NCBI GenBank assembly: GCA_031553615.1
Contig: JAVBLJ010000017.1
Span: 1 to 64,000 of the forward strand
Direction: 5' to 3'
Source: WQXF01 sp031553615
GTDB lineage: Bacteria > Bacillota > Clostridia > Christensenellales > Aristaeellaceae
DNA length: 64,000 nt
The first letter of the stretch is position 1; each line of letters begins with the position of its first letter. Of this stretch, positions 43,330-51,730 are shown piece by piece. Both the position numbers and the translations under genes were made by a program. Below the pieces are notes generated by a model that saw nothing but the letters and a program-made list of their open reading frames with translations, had not been told where the DNA came from and did not search any database.

Positions 43330-45821
43330 CAGCTCATTTCATCCTTTCGTCCGGTCATAGCGGGCTTGAATCGCTTGAGCCGTAACGCGTTTGTGAGTAC
43401 CGACACCGAGCTCATGGACATCGCCGCAGCCGCGAACACCGGGTTGAGCAGCGGTCCGCCGAACAGATGCAACACACCTGCCGCGATGGGAATGCCCGCC
43501 ACGTTGTATCCAAATGCCCAAAACAGGTTCTGCTTGATATTGCGGATGGTGCTCTTGCTCAGTTGGATTGCCGTGGGTACATCCATGAGGTCGCTGCGCA
43601 TCAACACGATGTCCGCAGACTCGATGGCCACGTCCGTGCCCGAACCGATGGCAATGCCAATATCAGCCTGGGCCAGCGCGGGCGCGTCGTTAATTCCGTC
43701 GCCTACCATTGCTACAACGCTGCCCTCCGCTTGTAGCTTTTTCACTTCTTCTGATTTATCACCCGGCAGTACCTCGGCCAGCACGCGGTCGATGCCCACC
43801 TGTTTGGCAATGGCGTCCGCAGTCCTGCGGTTGTCGCCAGTGAGCATCGCCACTTCGATACCCATGCCGTGCAACTGCCGAATCGCCTCGGCACTGCTGG
43901 GCTTGACGACATCTGCCACCGCAATCACGCCGGCCAACTGGCCGCCCAGCGCCACATACATCGGGGTCTTGCCTTCACCCGCCAGCCGGTCTGATTCGGT
44001 GGAAAGCGCTTCCCAGCGGATACCCCGCTCTTGCATCAGTTTCTCATTGCCAATGATGGCGTTAGGGCCATCCAGTTGCACCTCAATGCCGCGCCCCGGC
44101 AGTGCTTCAAAATGTAGAACCGGAAGGAACTGCAGCGCCTCGGCCTCGGCTGCCCGTACAATCGCTTGGCCCAGCGGGTGTTCAGAACCCTTCTCCGCCG
44201 ACGCGGTGACCTGGAGCAGCCTAGCCCGATCCATGTCCGGCGCGGTCAGTATATCTGTCATGGCAGGCTTGCCCATGGTGATGGTGCCGGTTTTGTCAAA
44301 TACGATGGTCTTGACTTTGTGTGCCGTTTCCAGCGCCTCGCCGCCCTTGATCAAAATGCCGTGCTCCGCGCCCTTGCCGGTGCTGACCATGATCGCCGTG
44401 GGTGTGGCCAGCCCTAGCGCGCAGGGGCATGCGATGACCAGCACCGAGATAAAGATGGTGATCGCGAACGATGCGTCGCGGGTGCCGATGAACCAGGCCA
44501 GCCCTGCCACCAGCGCAATCGCGCACACCACTGGCACGAAGTAGCCTGAAACCACATCCGCCATCTTGGCGATGGGCGCTTTGCTGGTTTGCGCATCCTC
44601 CACCAGATGGATGATCTGTGCCAGCGCGGTGTCCCCACCAACCTTAGTGGCCCGGAATTGGATCAACCCGTTCTGATTGATGGAGGCAGCATAGACGGGG
44701 TCACCTGTCTGCTTGGATACTGGCATGCTCTCTCCGGTTAGCATTGATTCGTCAATGGAGGTTTGCCCTTCCAGGACGGTTCCGTCGACTGGAATCTTCT
44801 CGCCCGGCTTCACAAGCAGCACATCGCCGATCTCGACCTCGTCGATTGGCACTTCCACCTCCGCACCGTTTTGTAGCACGATGGCCGTCTTGGGCGCAAG
44901 TCCCATCAGCTTCTTAATAGCCTCGGAGGTCTTGCCCTTGGATACGGCCTCAAGTGATTTGCCGAGCAGAATCAACGCGATGATCACGCCTGCCGTCTCA
45001 AAGTACAGCTCATCCACAGCGTGAAATTGCCCCATGATAATCCGCACGATGGACCACAGGCTAAACAGCACGGCTGCGGTGGTGCCCACCGCAATCAACG
45101 AGTCCATATTCGGACTGCGCTGAATGAGTGCCTTGAAGCCCACGCTGTAAAACCGTCGCCCTGCGATCAAGATCGGAACCACCAAAAGCACCTGCACCAG
45201 AGCATATACCAGTGGATACTGCATCGGGTCCAACTTCGCCGGGATCGGGAATGGCAGCCACCAGACCATCGAACCCATCGCCAGGTACAACAACGGAATG
45301 CCGAACGCAGCGGACACGATGAACTTGTGCCAGAGTGACTTGATCTCCTTCGCCTTGCGCTGCCGGTCTGCATCCACCGCCGCGCTCTGCTTTTCCGCCT
45401 CAAGAGGCGTATAGCCTGCTGCGGTGATGGCCTGTTTCAGCGCGGATAACCGCACTTTGGCGGAGTCATACTGCATAGTTGCTTTTTCAGTGGCGTAGTT
45501 CACGGACGCCTGCACGACGCCGTCCAGCTTACCCAGCGCCTTTTCGATGCGCTGGGCGCACGCCGCGCAGCTCATGCCCGCGATAGGAATGGTAACTTGT
45601 TTGATGTTTGTCTCCTCAATATATCCGTAACCGGCTTGCGCGATGGCGCTTTGTACCGCCGCTAGCGGCAGCGCCGCCTCGTCGTATTCAACTGACAGCT
45701 TCTCCGCCGCATAGTTGACAGCTGCCCTTGAAACGCCTGCAAGTTTGCCTACCGCATTTTCGACGCGCTTAGCGCAGGCTGCGCAGCTCATGCCGGTGAT
45801 AGTAATCGTGTTCTGTGTCAA
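43329..45821 (-). CDS. copA: Copper-exporting P1B-type ATPase CopA
   Basis: 830 aa. Two N-terminal HMA domains (GMSCAACAKR at ~10 and GMSCAACAQR at ~80), eight membrane helices, the TGES actuator motif (MLTGESMPVS), the metal-site CPC (VIACPCALGLATP), phosphorylation motif DKTGT and hinge GDGINDAPALA. CPC together with the later YNVAGIPIAAG and MSMSSVSVL segments is typical of Cu(I) exporters. It starts 37 bases downstream of the cupredoxin stop. Confidence 0.95.
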   Translation of the reverse strand: MTQNTITITGMSCAACAKRVENAVGKLAGVSRAAVNYAAEKLSVEYDEAALPLAAVQSAIAQAGYGYIEETNIKQVTIPIAGMSCAACAQRIEKALGKLDGVVQASVNYATEKATMQYDSAKVRLSALKQAITAAGYTPLEAEKQSAAVDADRQRKAKEIKSLWHKFIVSAAFGIPLLYLAMGSMVWWLPFPIPAKLDPMQYPLVYALVQVLLVVPILIAGRRFYSVGFKALIQRSPNMDSLIAVGTTAAVLFSLWSIVRIIMGQFHAVDELYFETAGVIIALILLGKSLEAVSKGKTSEAIKKLMGLAPKTAIVLQNGAEVEVPIDEVEIGDVLLVKPGEKIPVDGTVLEGQTSIDESMLTGESMPVSKQTGDPVYAASINQNGLIQFRATKVGGDTALAQIIHLVEDAQTSKAPIAKMADVVSGYFVPVVCAIALVAGLAWFIGTRDASFAITIFISVLVIACPCALGLATPTAIMVSTGKGAEHGILIKGGEALETAHKVKTIVFDKTGTITMGKPAMTDILTAPDMDRARLLQVTASAEKGSEHPLGQAIVRAAEAEALQFLPVLHFEALPGRGIEVQLDGPNAIIGNEKLMQERGIRWEALSTESDRLAGEGKTPMYVALGGQLAGVIAVADVVKPSSAEAIRQLHGMGIEVAMLTGDNRRTADAIAKQVGIDRVLAEVLPGDKSEEVKKLQAEGSVVAMVGDGINDAPALAQADIGIAIGSGTDVAIESADIVLMRSDLMDVPTAIQLSKSTIRNIKQNLFWAFGYNVAGIPIAAGVLHLFGGPLLNPVFAAAAMSMSSVSVLTNALRLKRFKPAMTGRKDEMS

Positions 45822-45858
45822 GGTTGCTCCCCCAATTCATGATACTCATGGTATAACG

Positions 45859-46413
45859 TCATTTACCGCAGCAACCGCCCCTGCCCGTGCTGGAGCCGCC
45901 CATCATCGAACAGCCGCCGGATCTGGCGGTATTCGGATCGACTGACTGTACGCCGGTCTCGCCACTTCCTGCCTCCACAACATTGATCTTGCTCTGGATC
46001 ATGCCCATCCAGCACGAGAAATAGAAAGTGCCTGTCTGTGTCGGCGTAAAAGTTACAATATTATCGCCGGGCATAAGTTTCACATTTAGGCCAAAGTCGG
46101 GTATGATGATCTCGTTATTGCAGCTGTTCAAGTCCGCTTCCGTCACCTGGAAATTGATGCTGACCGGCTTTCCGGCCTCCACAGTGATCTCTGGGTATCC
46201 AAACGCTGTGACTGGCGCTATGATCGCCTGATCGTCTTGGTTGTCACTCGATGCGTTGGCCGCTAAAGGTTGGGTGAGTGCCTTCGTTTGCTGTGGGGCA
46301 ATGGGGGCATTCCTCCTCGCCAAACAACTCTGCGCTGAACTTGCCATCGCAACACCCGATACTGTCAAAATGAGCGCAACCGCCAAGATACCGATAATCC
46401 AAGTTTTTTTCAT
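45859..46413 (-). CDS. Exported cupredoxin-like copper-binding protein without histidine
   Basis: 184 aa with an N-terminal membrane/signal segment (IIGILAVALILTVSGVAMA), a cupredoxin-like beta domain (residues ~70-150) and a Gly/Ser/Cys-rich tail ending GGCSMM...GGCCGK. Possible ligands are Cys in NSCNNEI, and Cys and Met in FSCWMGMI; there is no histidine anywhere in the protein, so the usual type-1 site cannot form and Cu(I)/thiol-thioether binding is more likely. The domain is paralogous to the C-terminus of the next gene upstream. SD: GAGAGGAG. Confidence 0.8.
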   Translation of the reverse strand: MKKTWIIGILAVALILTVSGVAMASSAQSCLARRNAPIAPQQTKALTQPLAANASSDNQDDQAIIAPVTAFGYPEITVEAGKPVSINFQVTEADLNSCNNEIIIPDFGLNVKLMPGDNIVTFTPTQTGTFYFSCWMGMIQSKINVVEAGSGETGVQSVDPNTARSGGCSMMGGSSTGRGGCCGK

Positions 46414-46444
46414 GGTTGTGTTCTCCTCTCTGGTTGATGAAATG

Positions 46445-46474
46445 AGTGTAGCAGGAACATGTGTAGGTTTTATG
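46445..46474 (-). promoter_or_regulatory. Copper-cluster promoter B with shared motif
   Basis: Minus-strand CATAAAACCTACACAT begins at 46474; the -10 TACACT (46445-46450) starts exactly 24 bases downstream, 32 bases before the cupredoxin ATG. The motif and spacing match promoter A at 47845-47874. Confidence 0.6.
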
Positions 46475-46484
46475 CCGACAAAAG

Positions 46485-47807
46485 CTATTCTGTAACGTTA
46501 ATTTGGCTTCGGATCATGCCCATCCAGCAGCTATATGGAATAACGCCGCTTTGCTCGGGCGTGAAGGTGATTACATTATCGCCAGGCATTAGCTTTAGAT
46601 CGATGTTCAGGGCCGGGATGATCAGCTCGTTGTTGCAGCCATTGATGTCCTTTGCTTCTGCCTGGATTGTCCACTCGACCGGCACGCCCGCTTTGACGCT
46701 GATCGGTTCATAGGCGCGAGGGGAGAGGCGGGTCGTAACCGTCTGCACCGTCTCGGTTTCTTGTGATGCGCTTACTGCTGCGCCAGTTCCCTGCGTTGGC
46801 ACGGATACCCCAGACAGGCTCATCCCGCTTTGGAACATGGACACCCCAAGTACCAGAACCAACACGGCGCTCACCGCCATCATCGTGTGCGTAAACTTGT
46901 TACTGAGTAACGAACTCAGCGCGCCTAGCCCAAACATCAGCGGCACGGTTCCCAAACTAAACAGCAGCATGGACAGGGCGCCCTTGACCGGCGAGTTCGT
47001 AGACAGCGCATACAACTGCATGGCTTGCAGCGGTCCGCAGGGCATGAGTCCATTCAGCAGACCCACAATGAGCGGACCTTTTCCTATCTTCTCTTGGTTG
47101 ATTTTTCGTGCGAACACCTTTGGCATTCTCGGATTGAGCCTTCTCAGCCAGGGAAATAGGTTCAACATATTCAGCCCCATGATCACCATGAACACACCTG
47201 CCGCCAGTTGCACAATGCCCCGCGCCGCGCCGGAAAAGCTGACAACGGAACCGATAGCGCCAACGATGCCGCCAATTACCGTGTAGGAGATCACTCTGCC
47301 CAGGTTGTAAAGCGCGCTACTGCGCAGCTGGCTGAACCGTCCGTTGCCAGCCGGAATGTGCGCACACTGCGACAGATTGATCCCGCCGCACATCGCCACG
47401 CAGTGCAACGAGGTAAGCAGGCCGATCACAAACAGCATCCCGTACCCCGTCCCAGCTGTTGCCTGGGGAAACATGTTGAACACATTCAGCGCACCGAACT
47501 GCCGAAGGAGAAAATAGAGCGCAAGGAGCGCCACCAGCACCCCAGCAACTTGCAATGTGCCCTGTTTCCTGCTCGTTTCCGGCGATCCGTCTACCACTTT
47601 ATAACCCAAAGCCTCAACGGCATGACCGATTTCTGCTTTTGTGATGGCGTTTGGTTCATAGTCGATCCGCGCAGTGCCTCGCCCATAACTAACAGAGACC
47701 TCGCGCACCCCCGGAAGCTTCTTCAATCCGCGCTCGATTCTGGATTCGCAATTTGCGCAAGTCATCCCGTCGATGTGAAACACCTTGCCCAAGTTTTTTT
47801 TGTTCAT
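46485..47807 (-). CDS. HMA - SafE/DsbD-like membrane domain - cupredoxin fusion protein
   Basis: 440 aa. Residues ~1-70: HMA domain with GMTCANCES. Residues ~85-330: six-to-eight-helix sulfite-exporter/DsbD-like domain with paired Cys motifs VAMCGGINLSQC and GLMPCGPLQAMQ. Residues ~360-440: cupredoxin-like domain with NGCNNEL and YSCWMGMI, related to the neighbouring small cupredoxin. It likely moves copper or reducing equivalents across the membrane and hands metal to its own outer domain; this is inferred from architecture. Start at 47807 supported by GGAGGC. First gene of the cluster. Confidence 0.85.
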   Translation of the reverse strand: MNKKNLGKVFHIDGMTCANCESRIERGLKKLPGVREVSVSYGRGTARIDYEPNAITKAEIGHAVEALGYKVVDGSPETSRKQGTLQVAGVLVALLALYFLLRQFGALNVFNMFPQATAGTGYGMLFVIGLLTSLHCVAMCGGINLSQCAHIPAGNGRFSQLRSSALYNLGRVISYTVIGGIVGAIGSVVSFSGAARGIVQLAAGVFMVIMGLNMLNLFPWLRRLNPRMPKVFARKINQEKIGKGPLIVGLLNGLMPCGPLQAMQLYALSTNSPVKGALSMLLFSLGTVPLMFGLGALSSLLSNKFTHTMMAVSAVLVLVLGVSMFQSGMSLSGVSVPTQGTGAAVSASQETETVQTVTTRLSPRAYEPISVKAGVPVEWTIQAEAKDINGCNNELIIPALNIDLKLMPGDNVITFTPEQSGVIPYSCWMGMIRSQINVTE

Positions 47808-47844
47808 CGTTCTGCCTCCAACACATATTCCGTCACTGTTGCAA

Positions 47845-47874
47845 AGCATACAGGGTAAATGTGCAGAATTTATG
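47845..47874 (-). promoter_or_regulatory. Copper-cluster promoter A with shared motif
   Basis: Minus-strand CATAAATTCTGCACAT begins at 47874; the -10 TATGCT (47845-47850) starts 24 bases downstream, 38 bases before the ATG at 47807. Consensus with promoter B: CATAAAnnCTnCACATnTnCC. Confidence 0.6.
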
Positions 47875-47918
47875 TGTGTCGTGGATCCCTGCCGACTTGC
47901 GGTAGCCTTTTATTCAAG

Positions 47919-47945
47919 AAAAAAACAGGCCCCGCAGAGGCCCGC
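47919..47945 (-). terminator. Terminator of the DUF6900-like gene
   Basis: Minus-strand stem CGGGCC/GGCCTG with a TCTGCGG loop followed by seven T (47919-47925), 22 bases past the stop of the small gene. Confidence 0.65.
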
Positions 47946-47966
47946 TCTTGCCCGTTTCACAACCTC

Positions 47967-48140
47967 CTAGCCCTTGTCCTTCGCCCCGGCTTTGTAAGCC
48001 GCCTGCAAGGCCGCCCGTAGCCCCCAAACCGAAACCTCGTGGAAGTCCAGGCTATCGCTCTTTCTTTCCCGCAGGGTTTCGATGCCGAGGTGCTTCTCCG
48101 CGATCAGGTCGAAAAGCGTGTCCAGGTAAGTGGTGTCCAT
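47967..48140 (-). CDS. 57-aa DUF6900-like protein
   Basis: A short gene with a strong ribosome-binding site (AAGGAGGGC, 6 bases before the ATG) and its own terminator. The protein begins MDTTYLDTLFDLIAEKHLGI and continues ETLRERKSDSLDFHEV, then SVWGLRAALQAAYKAGAKDKG. The IAEKHLGIETL, SDSLDFHEVSVW and ALQAAYKAG blocks match my memory of the DUF6900 family, small proteins of unknown function found mostly in conjugative and integrative elements of Clostridia. It suggests that the neighbouring DNA entered with a mobile element. Confidence 0.72.
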   Translation of the reverse strand: MDTTYLDTLFDLIAEKHLGIETLRERKSDSLDFHEVSVWGLRAALQAAYKAGAKDKG

Positions 48141-48212
48141 GTTGTTGCCCTCCTTGTTTGTCCTGTGTTCCTTGGGTTGTGTGAATATTCGCTCTTCTGC
48201 CGCTAAATAGCA

Positions 48213-48234
48213 AGTTATTTATAGACAAATAACT
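48213..48234. repeat. Short inverted repeat AGTTATTT/AAATAACT
   Basis: Perfect 8-bp arms around ATAGAC, in the AT-rich gap between the DUF6900-like gene and the membrane-protein fragment. Function unknown; possibly an operator or element-end remnant. Confidence 0.3.
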
Positions 48235-48370
48235 ACGCAAACATGTCCCGCTTGTATTGTGTGGCTTACAAGAAAAAAAGCCCGTGGTTCAATGTACCAG
48301 CGAGCGATAGATGTCTGTGTATTGCCGGACAACGGGTTCCTATCCCATCCTTCACCCTGCCTGATATTAC

Positions 48371-48722
48371 TTATTTCGGGGCAATGGCGTTCTCACGCAT
48401 CAACAAGAAGATCGCCAACATATAGCCGATAATGGGCGAAACGCCATATCCCATAAACGGAACGGGGAACTTCCCATAAAATGTTGAGGCAATCATGACG
48501 AGATAATATATGCCCACCGCTTTTGCCTTTACGGAAGCATTTGAAAAGTTCAGGAATGGCAGCAACAAAATGCCCAATGAAGAAATCCCAAAGACATAAT
48601 ATAGAGTTCCCATATCCCCGGCCAATGCGAGAATCCCTTCTACATGAGGTACCGCTTCCAGCCCGTCTACGTGTATCCACGCATAAGCGACACAACTCAT
48701 GAGCGCCAATGGGAGCGCATAT
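48371..48722 (-). pseudogene. C-terminal fragment of a polytopic membrane protein
   Basis: About 117 codons with four hydrophobic segments (ALPLALMSCVAYAWI, GTLYYVFGISSLGILLLPFL, AVGIYYLVMIASTFYG, SPIIGYMLAIFLLM) and a natural TAA end. The frame remains open upstream only because it enters the antisense of the GH35 fragment; homologous sequence cannot continue there, so the N-terminal part has been lost. I do not recognise the family. It meets the GH35 fragment head-to-head at about 48722. Confidence 0.5.
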
Positions 48723-50217
48723 GATGCCTTTATGGGGTGGTTATGCGTTTCGGCCTTGGCTATTCTATAAGGGCAGCGGTGAGCATCCTGCAACAGAAGA
48801 GTATATTTTCCGTGACAATCATAATAATGCCGTTCCCAACACCTATAACTTTGATCCTCTGTATGCACCTGAATCCAGGCCATATCTTTGCTGTGAGATG
48901 GGTGGAGGGATGTTTGTCAGCTATAATTACCGTTTCCAATTGCCTTATGAAAGCATAGATGCAATGGCTAACATCAAAATAGGATCGGGCTGCAATATGC
49001 TCGGATATTATATGTTCGCTGGTGGAACCCATCCGTTGAGTCAACGCGGTGGATTTCTGAATGAAGGCCAGGTTCCCAAGCGCAGCTATGATTTTCAAGC
49101 GCCGATTGGCGAGTATGGCCAGATCCGTAATTCATATCGGCGGCTGAGGTGCCTCCATTTATTAGCTACCACATTTCAAGATGCGTTATGCCGAATGAAA
49201 ACTTATCTACCTCAAGGCTCTCAGGATATCATTCCAACAGATAAGGAAACCTTGCGCTGGGCGGTTCGCATGAGTAATGACGGCGCAGGATTTGTGGCTA
49301 TAAATAACTACCAAGATCACGCTGATATGCTAGATAAGCAGGACGAAACCATTCTGCTGCATCTTCCGGCAGAGGATATCACCTTTGAAAATCTTTCTTT
49401 GGCGGCAGGAGAAAATTGTTTGTTGCCGTTCAAGTTGGATATAGGCGGCGTACTACTTCGTTCAGCCCACGCGCAACCGTTGGCGGTGCTTGATGGAACC
49501 GCTTTCTTTTTCGCGCCAGAGGGGATGACACCCAGGTATACCTTTAAAAAGGAAACGGAAATAGAGCTGGAAACAGGGCTCCTATCATTAAATGATGATT
49601 TTTCACAAGTGGATGGCCAACTTCCATGCTTTACAGCCAAGCAGGGCAATTCTTCCATGCGTTTTATCACATTGAGCCGTGCTGACAGTTTACGGTTTTC
49701 AGTGCTTGATCAATGTGCTTATCTGTGCGACGGTGCATTGATGCACGATAATTCCAGCCTTCGGATTGAGTATGATAAACCCGAAGTGGCCCTAGTCTCT
49801 TTCAAGAATGGGGTATTTGCTACACAATTGCTTAAGAAAGAGATCGTTGATCTCAACCCTGTGGTAAAGCAGGTTGGCAAGACAAGATACAAGCTGGATA
49901 TTCCGCAATGGAGCGATGATATGAAGGATATATTGCTCCAAATAGAGTACATCGGTGATATAGCATGCGCTTATATTGGTAACGAAATGATTGCAGATCA
50001 TTTTAACAATGGAAGCATATGGGAGATTGCCCTAAGAGAGTTTGCAGTGCAACTCAAAGCCCATCCCATGGCTATTTATATCACACCCTTTCGCCATGAC
50101 AGTGTTGTTAACGTCGAATCTACTATGGCAGGGCGGCAGGAGATGGTTGCGAATATGGAGGGCGCGCTCATAAGCGCTAAACTGCTCCCGATATATGAAT
50201 GGCATTGTGATATTTAG
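48709..50217 (+). pseudogene. GH35-type beta-galactosidase, N-terminally truncated
   Basis: About 498 codons of GH35-like sequence: WGGYAFRPWLFY, RDNHNN, YLCCEMGGGMFVSYNYR (with the Glu of the second catalytic carboxylate region), IGSGCNMLGYYMFAGGTHP and APIGEYGQIRNSYRRL, followed by beta-domains. Family members of this kind are about 750-800 residues and carry the first catalytic Glu in the N-terminal half, which is missing here, so the product would be inactive. Homologous sequence begins at about 48724; the ATG at 48709 may be fortuitous. The DUF5107 gene follows after 18 bases, with which it once formed a sugar-degradation operon. Confidence 0.7.
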
Positions 50218-50235
50218 CGAAGGAGAAATGGCGAA

Positions 50236-51730
50236 ATGACTAAAGCAAAGGTTTGGCGTGAAAATATAACGATGCCTACCTATGGTGTGGGTGAACCGGA
50301 TAAGAATCCTATGTTTCTGGAAAAGCGGGTGTATCAAGGGAGTTCGGGAAAAGTTTACCCGCTGCCTGTAATCGATAAAATACTGGATGACAAGCAAGAT
50401 AAAACGTATCAGGCAGTATTTCTTGAGAATGAATATTTGCAGATCACGCTTCTGCCAGAATTGGGTGGACGGGTACAACGGGCATTGGATAAGACCAATG
50501 GTTATGATTTTGTATACTATAATCATGTGATCAAGCCTGCGCTGGTAGGCCTGACTGGGCCATGGATCAGTGGAGGCATTGAGTTTAATTGGCCTCAGCA
50601 CCATCGGCCAAACACCTACGGTGAAACGGATTGCAGTATTACGGAAAATGAAGACGGCAGTGCTACCGTGCATATTGGTGAAACGGATAGGATGTATGGG
50701 ACGCGCTCCATTTGCAGCTTTACCCTCCATCCAGGAAAGGCGTATCTACAAATCGATGGCGAATGTTATAACCCAACCACGCTACCCCAGACCTTTCTTT
50801 GGTGGGCCAACCCGGCTGTGGCAGTGAACGACTATACCCAGTCCATCTTCCCGCCGGATGTGCATGCCGTGATGGATCATGGAAAAAGGGCCGTGTCTGC
50901 CTTTCCAATTGCGACAGGGGTATATTATAAGCACGATTACAGTGCAGGTGTGGACATTTCCCGCTACAAGAATATTCCCGTACCCACAAGCTATATGGCC
51001 TACCATTCAGATTATGATTTTGTTGGGAATTACGATCATAAAAGACAAGCAGGGCTGTTGCATGTAGCGGATCATCAAATATCTCCGGGCAAAAAGCAGT
51101 GGACGTGGGGTTGCGGAGAATTTGGGAAGGCTTGGGATCGTAACTTGACGGATGAGGACGGCCCCTATATCGAGCTTATGGCTGGCGTGTTTACCGATAA
51201 CCAACCGGACTTTACTTGGCTTAAGCCCTTTGAGACCAAACGCTTTACCCAGGTATTCATGCCTTACAAGAAGGTTGGCGCGGTGAAAAACGCCAACGAG
51301 GCAGTCGCGGTCAACCTGGAAGGTGAAGGCAGCGCCCGCCATGCGGTAGTGTATGCTTCATCCGTCATAAATGCCGCACAGGTGGTTATATCGCGGGGAG
51401 AAACCGTAGTTTTTGAAACAGCATGCGACTTGTCACCCACAGATGTGTTTGAAAGCACCTTCGAAGCTGAGGGCCTTTTGAGGCTATGCGTTTACAACAG
51501 TCACGGAGAATTGCTGATAGACTACCAAGAGAAGAAGCCAGTTCAGGAAAGAATCCCTGATCCTGCAAAGGCTGCGCTTGCGCCGGATGAAATCACAACC
51601 AATGAAGAATTGCTGCTGACAGGGTTGCACTTGGAGCAGTACCGACATGCCACATATGCTCCTGAAAGCTATTACCAAGAAGGTTTGCGGCGTGATCCTT
51701 CGGATTGCCGCATCAATAACGCCTATGGTA
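50236..51730 (+). pseudogene. DUF5107/TPR protein, 5' part, interrupted by IS256-family insertion
   Basis: Codons 1-498 of what was a ~1061-aa protein. It begins with a DUF5107 domain (aldose-epimerase-like beta-sandwich: YLQITLLPELGGRV, GPWISGGIEFNWPQHH, FLWWANPA) and enters the TPR region (GLRRDPSDCRINNAYG). At 51730 the frame runs into the insertion element; translation would read 37 foreign codons to a stop at 51841-51843. Removing the element and one copy of its target duplication joins ...NAYG directly to MLLFRRGLF... at 53258 in frame. A good AAGGAG site precedes the ATG. DUF5107-TPR genes usually accompany glycosidase clusters. Confidence 0.85.
51722..51730 (+). repeat. Target-site duplication, left copy
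   Basis: CCTATGGTA is repeated at 53249-53257 on the other side of the element. 8-9 bp duplications are usual for IS256-family insertions. Confidence 0.8.

Noticed and set aside
42392..47966. CopY or CsoR operators in the copper cluster
   Set aside because: No TACAnnTGTA-type box or GC-rich CsoR palindrome was found in the intergenic regions; the shared CATAAA...CACAT motif is different.
48709..48883. N-terminal 55 codons of the minus-strand membrane-protein frame
   Set aside because: They are antisense to recognisable GH35 sequence, so only the part below about 48722 is likely to be genuine.
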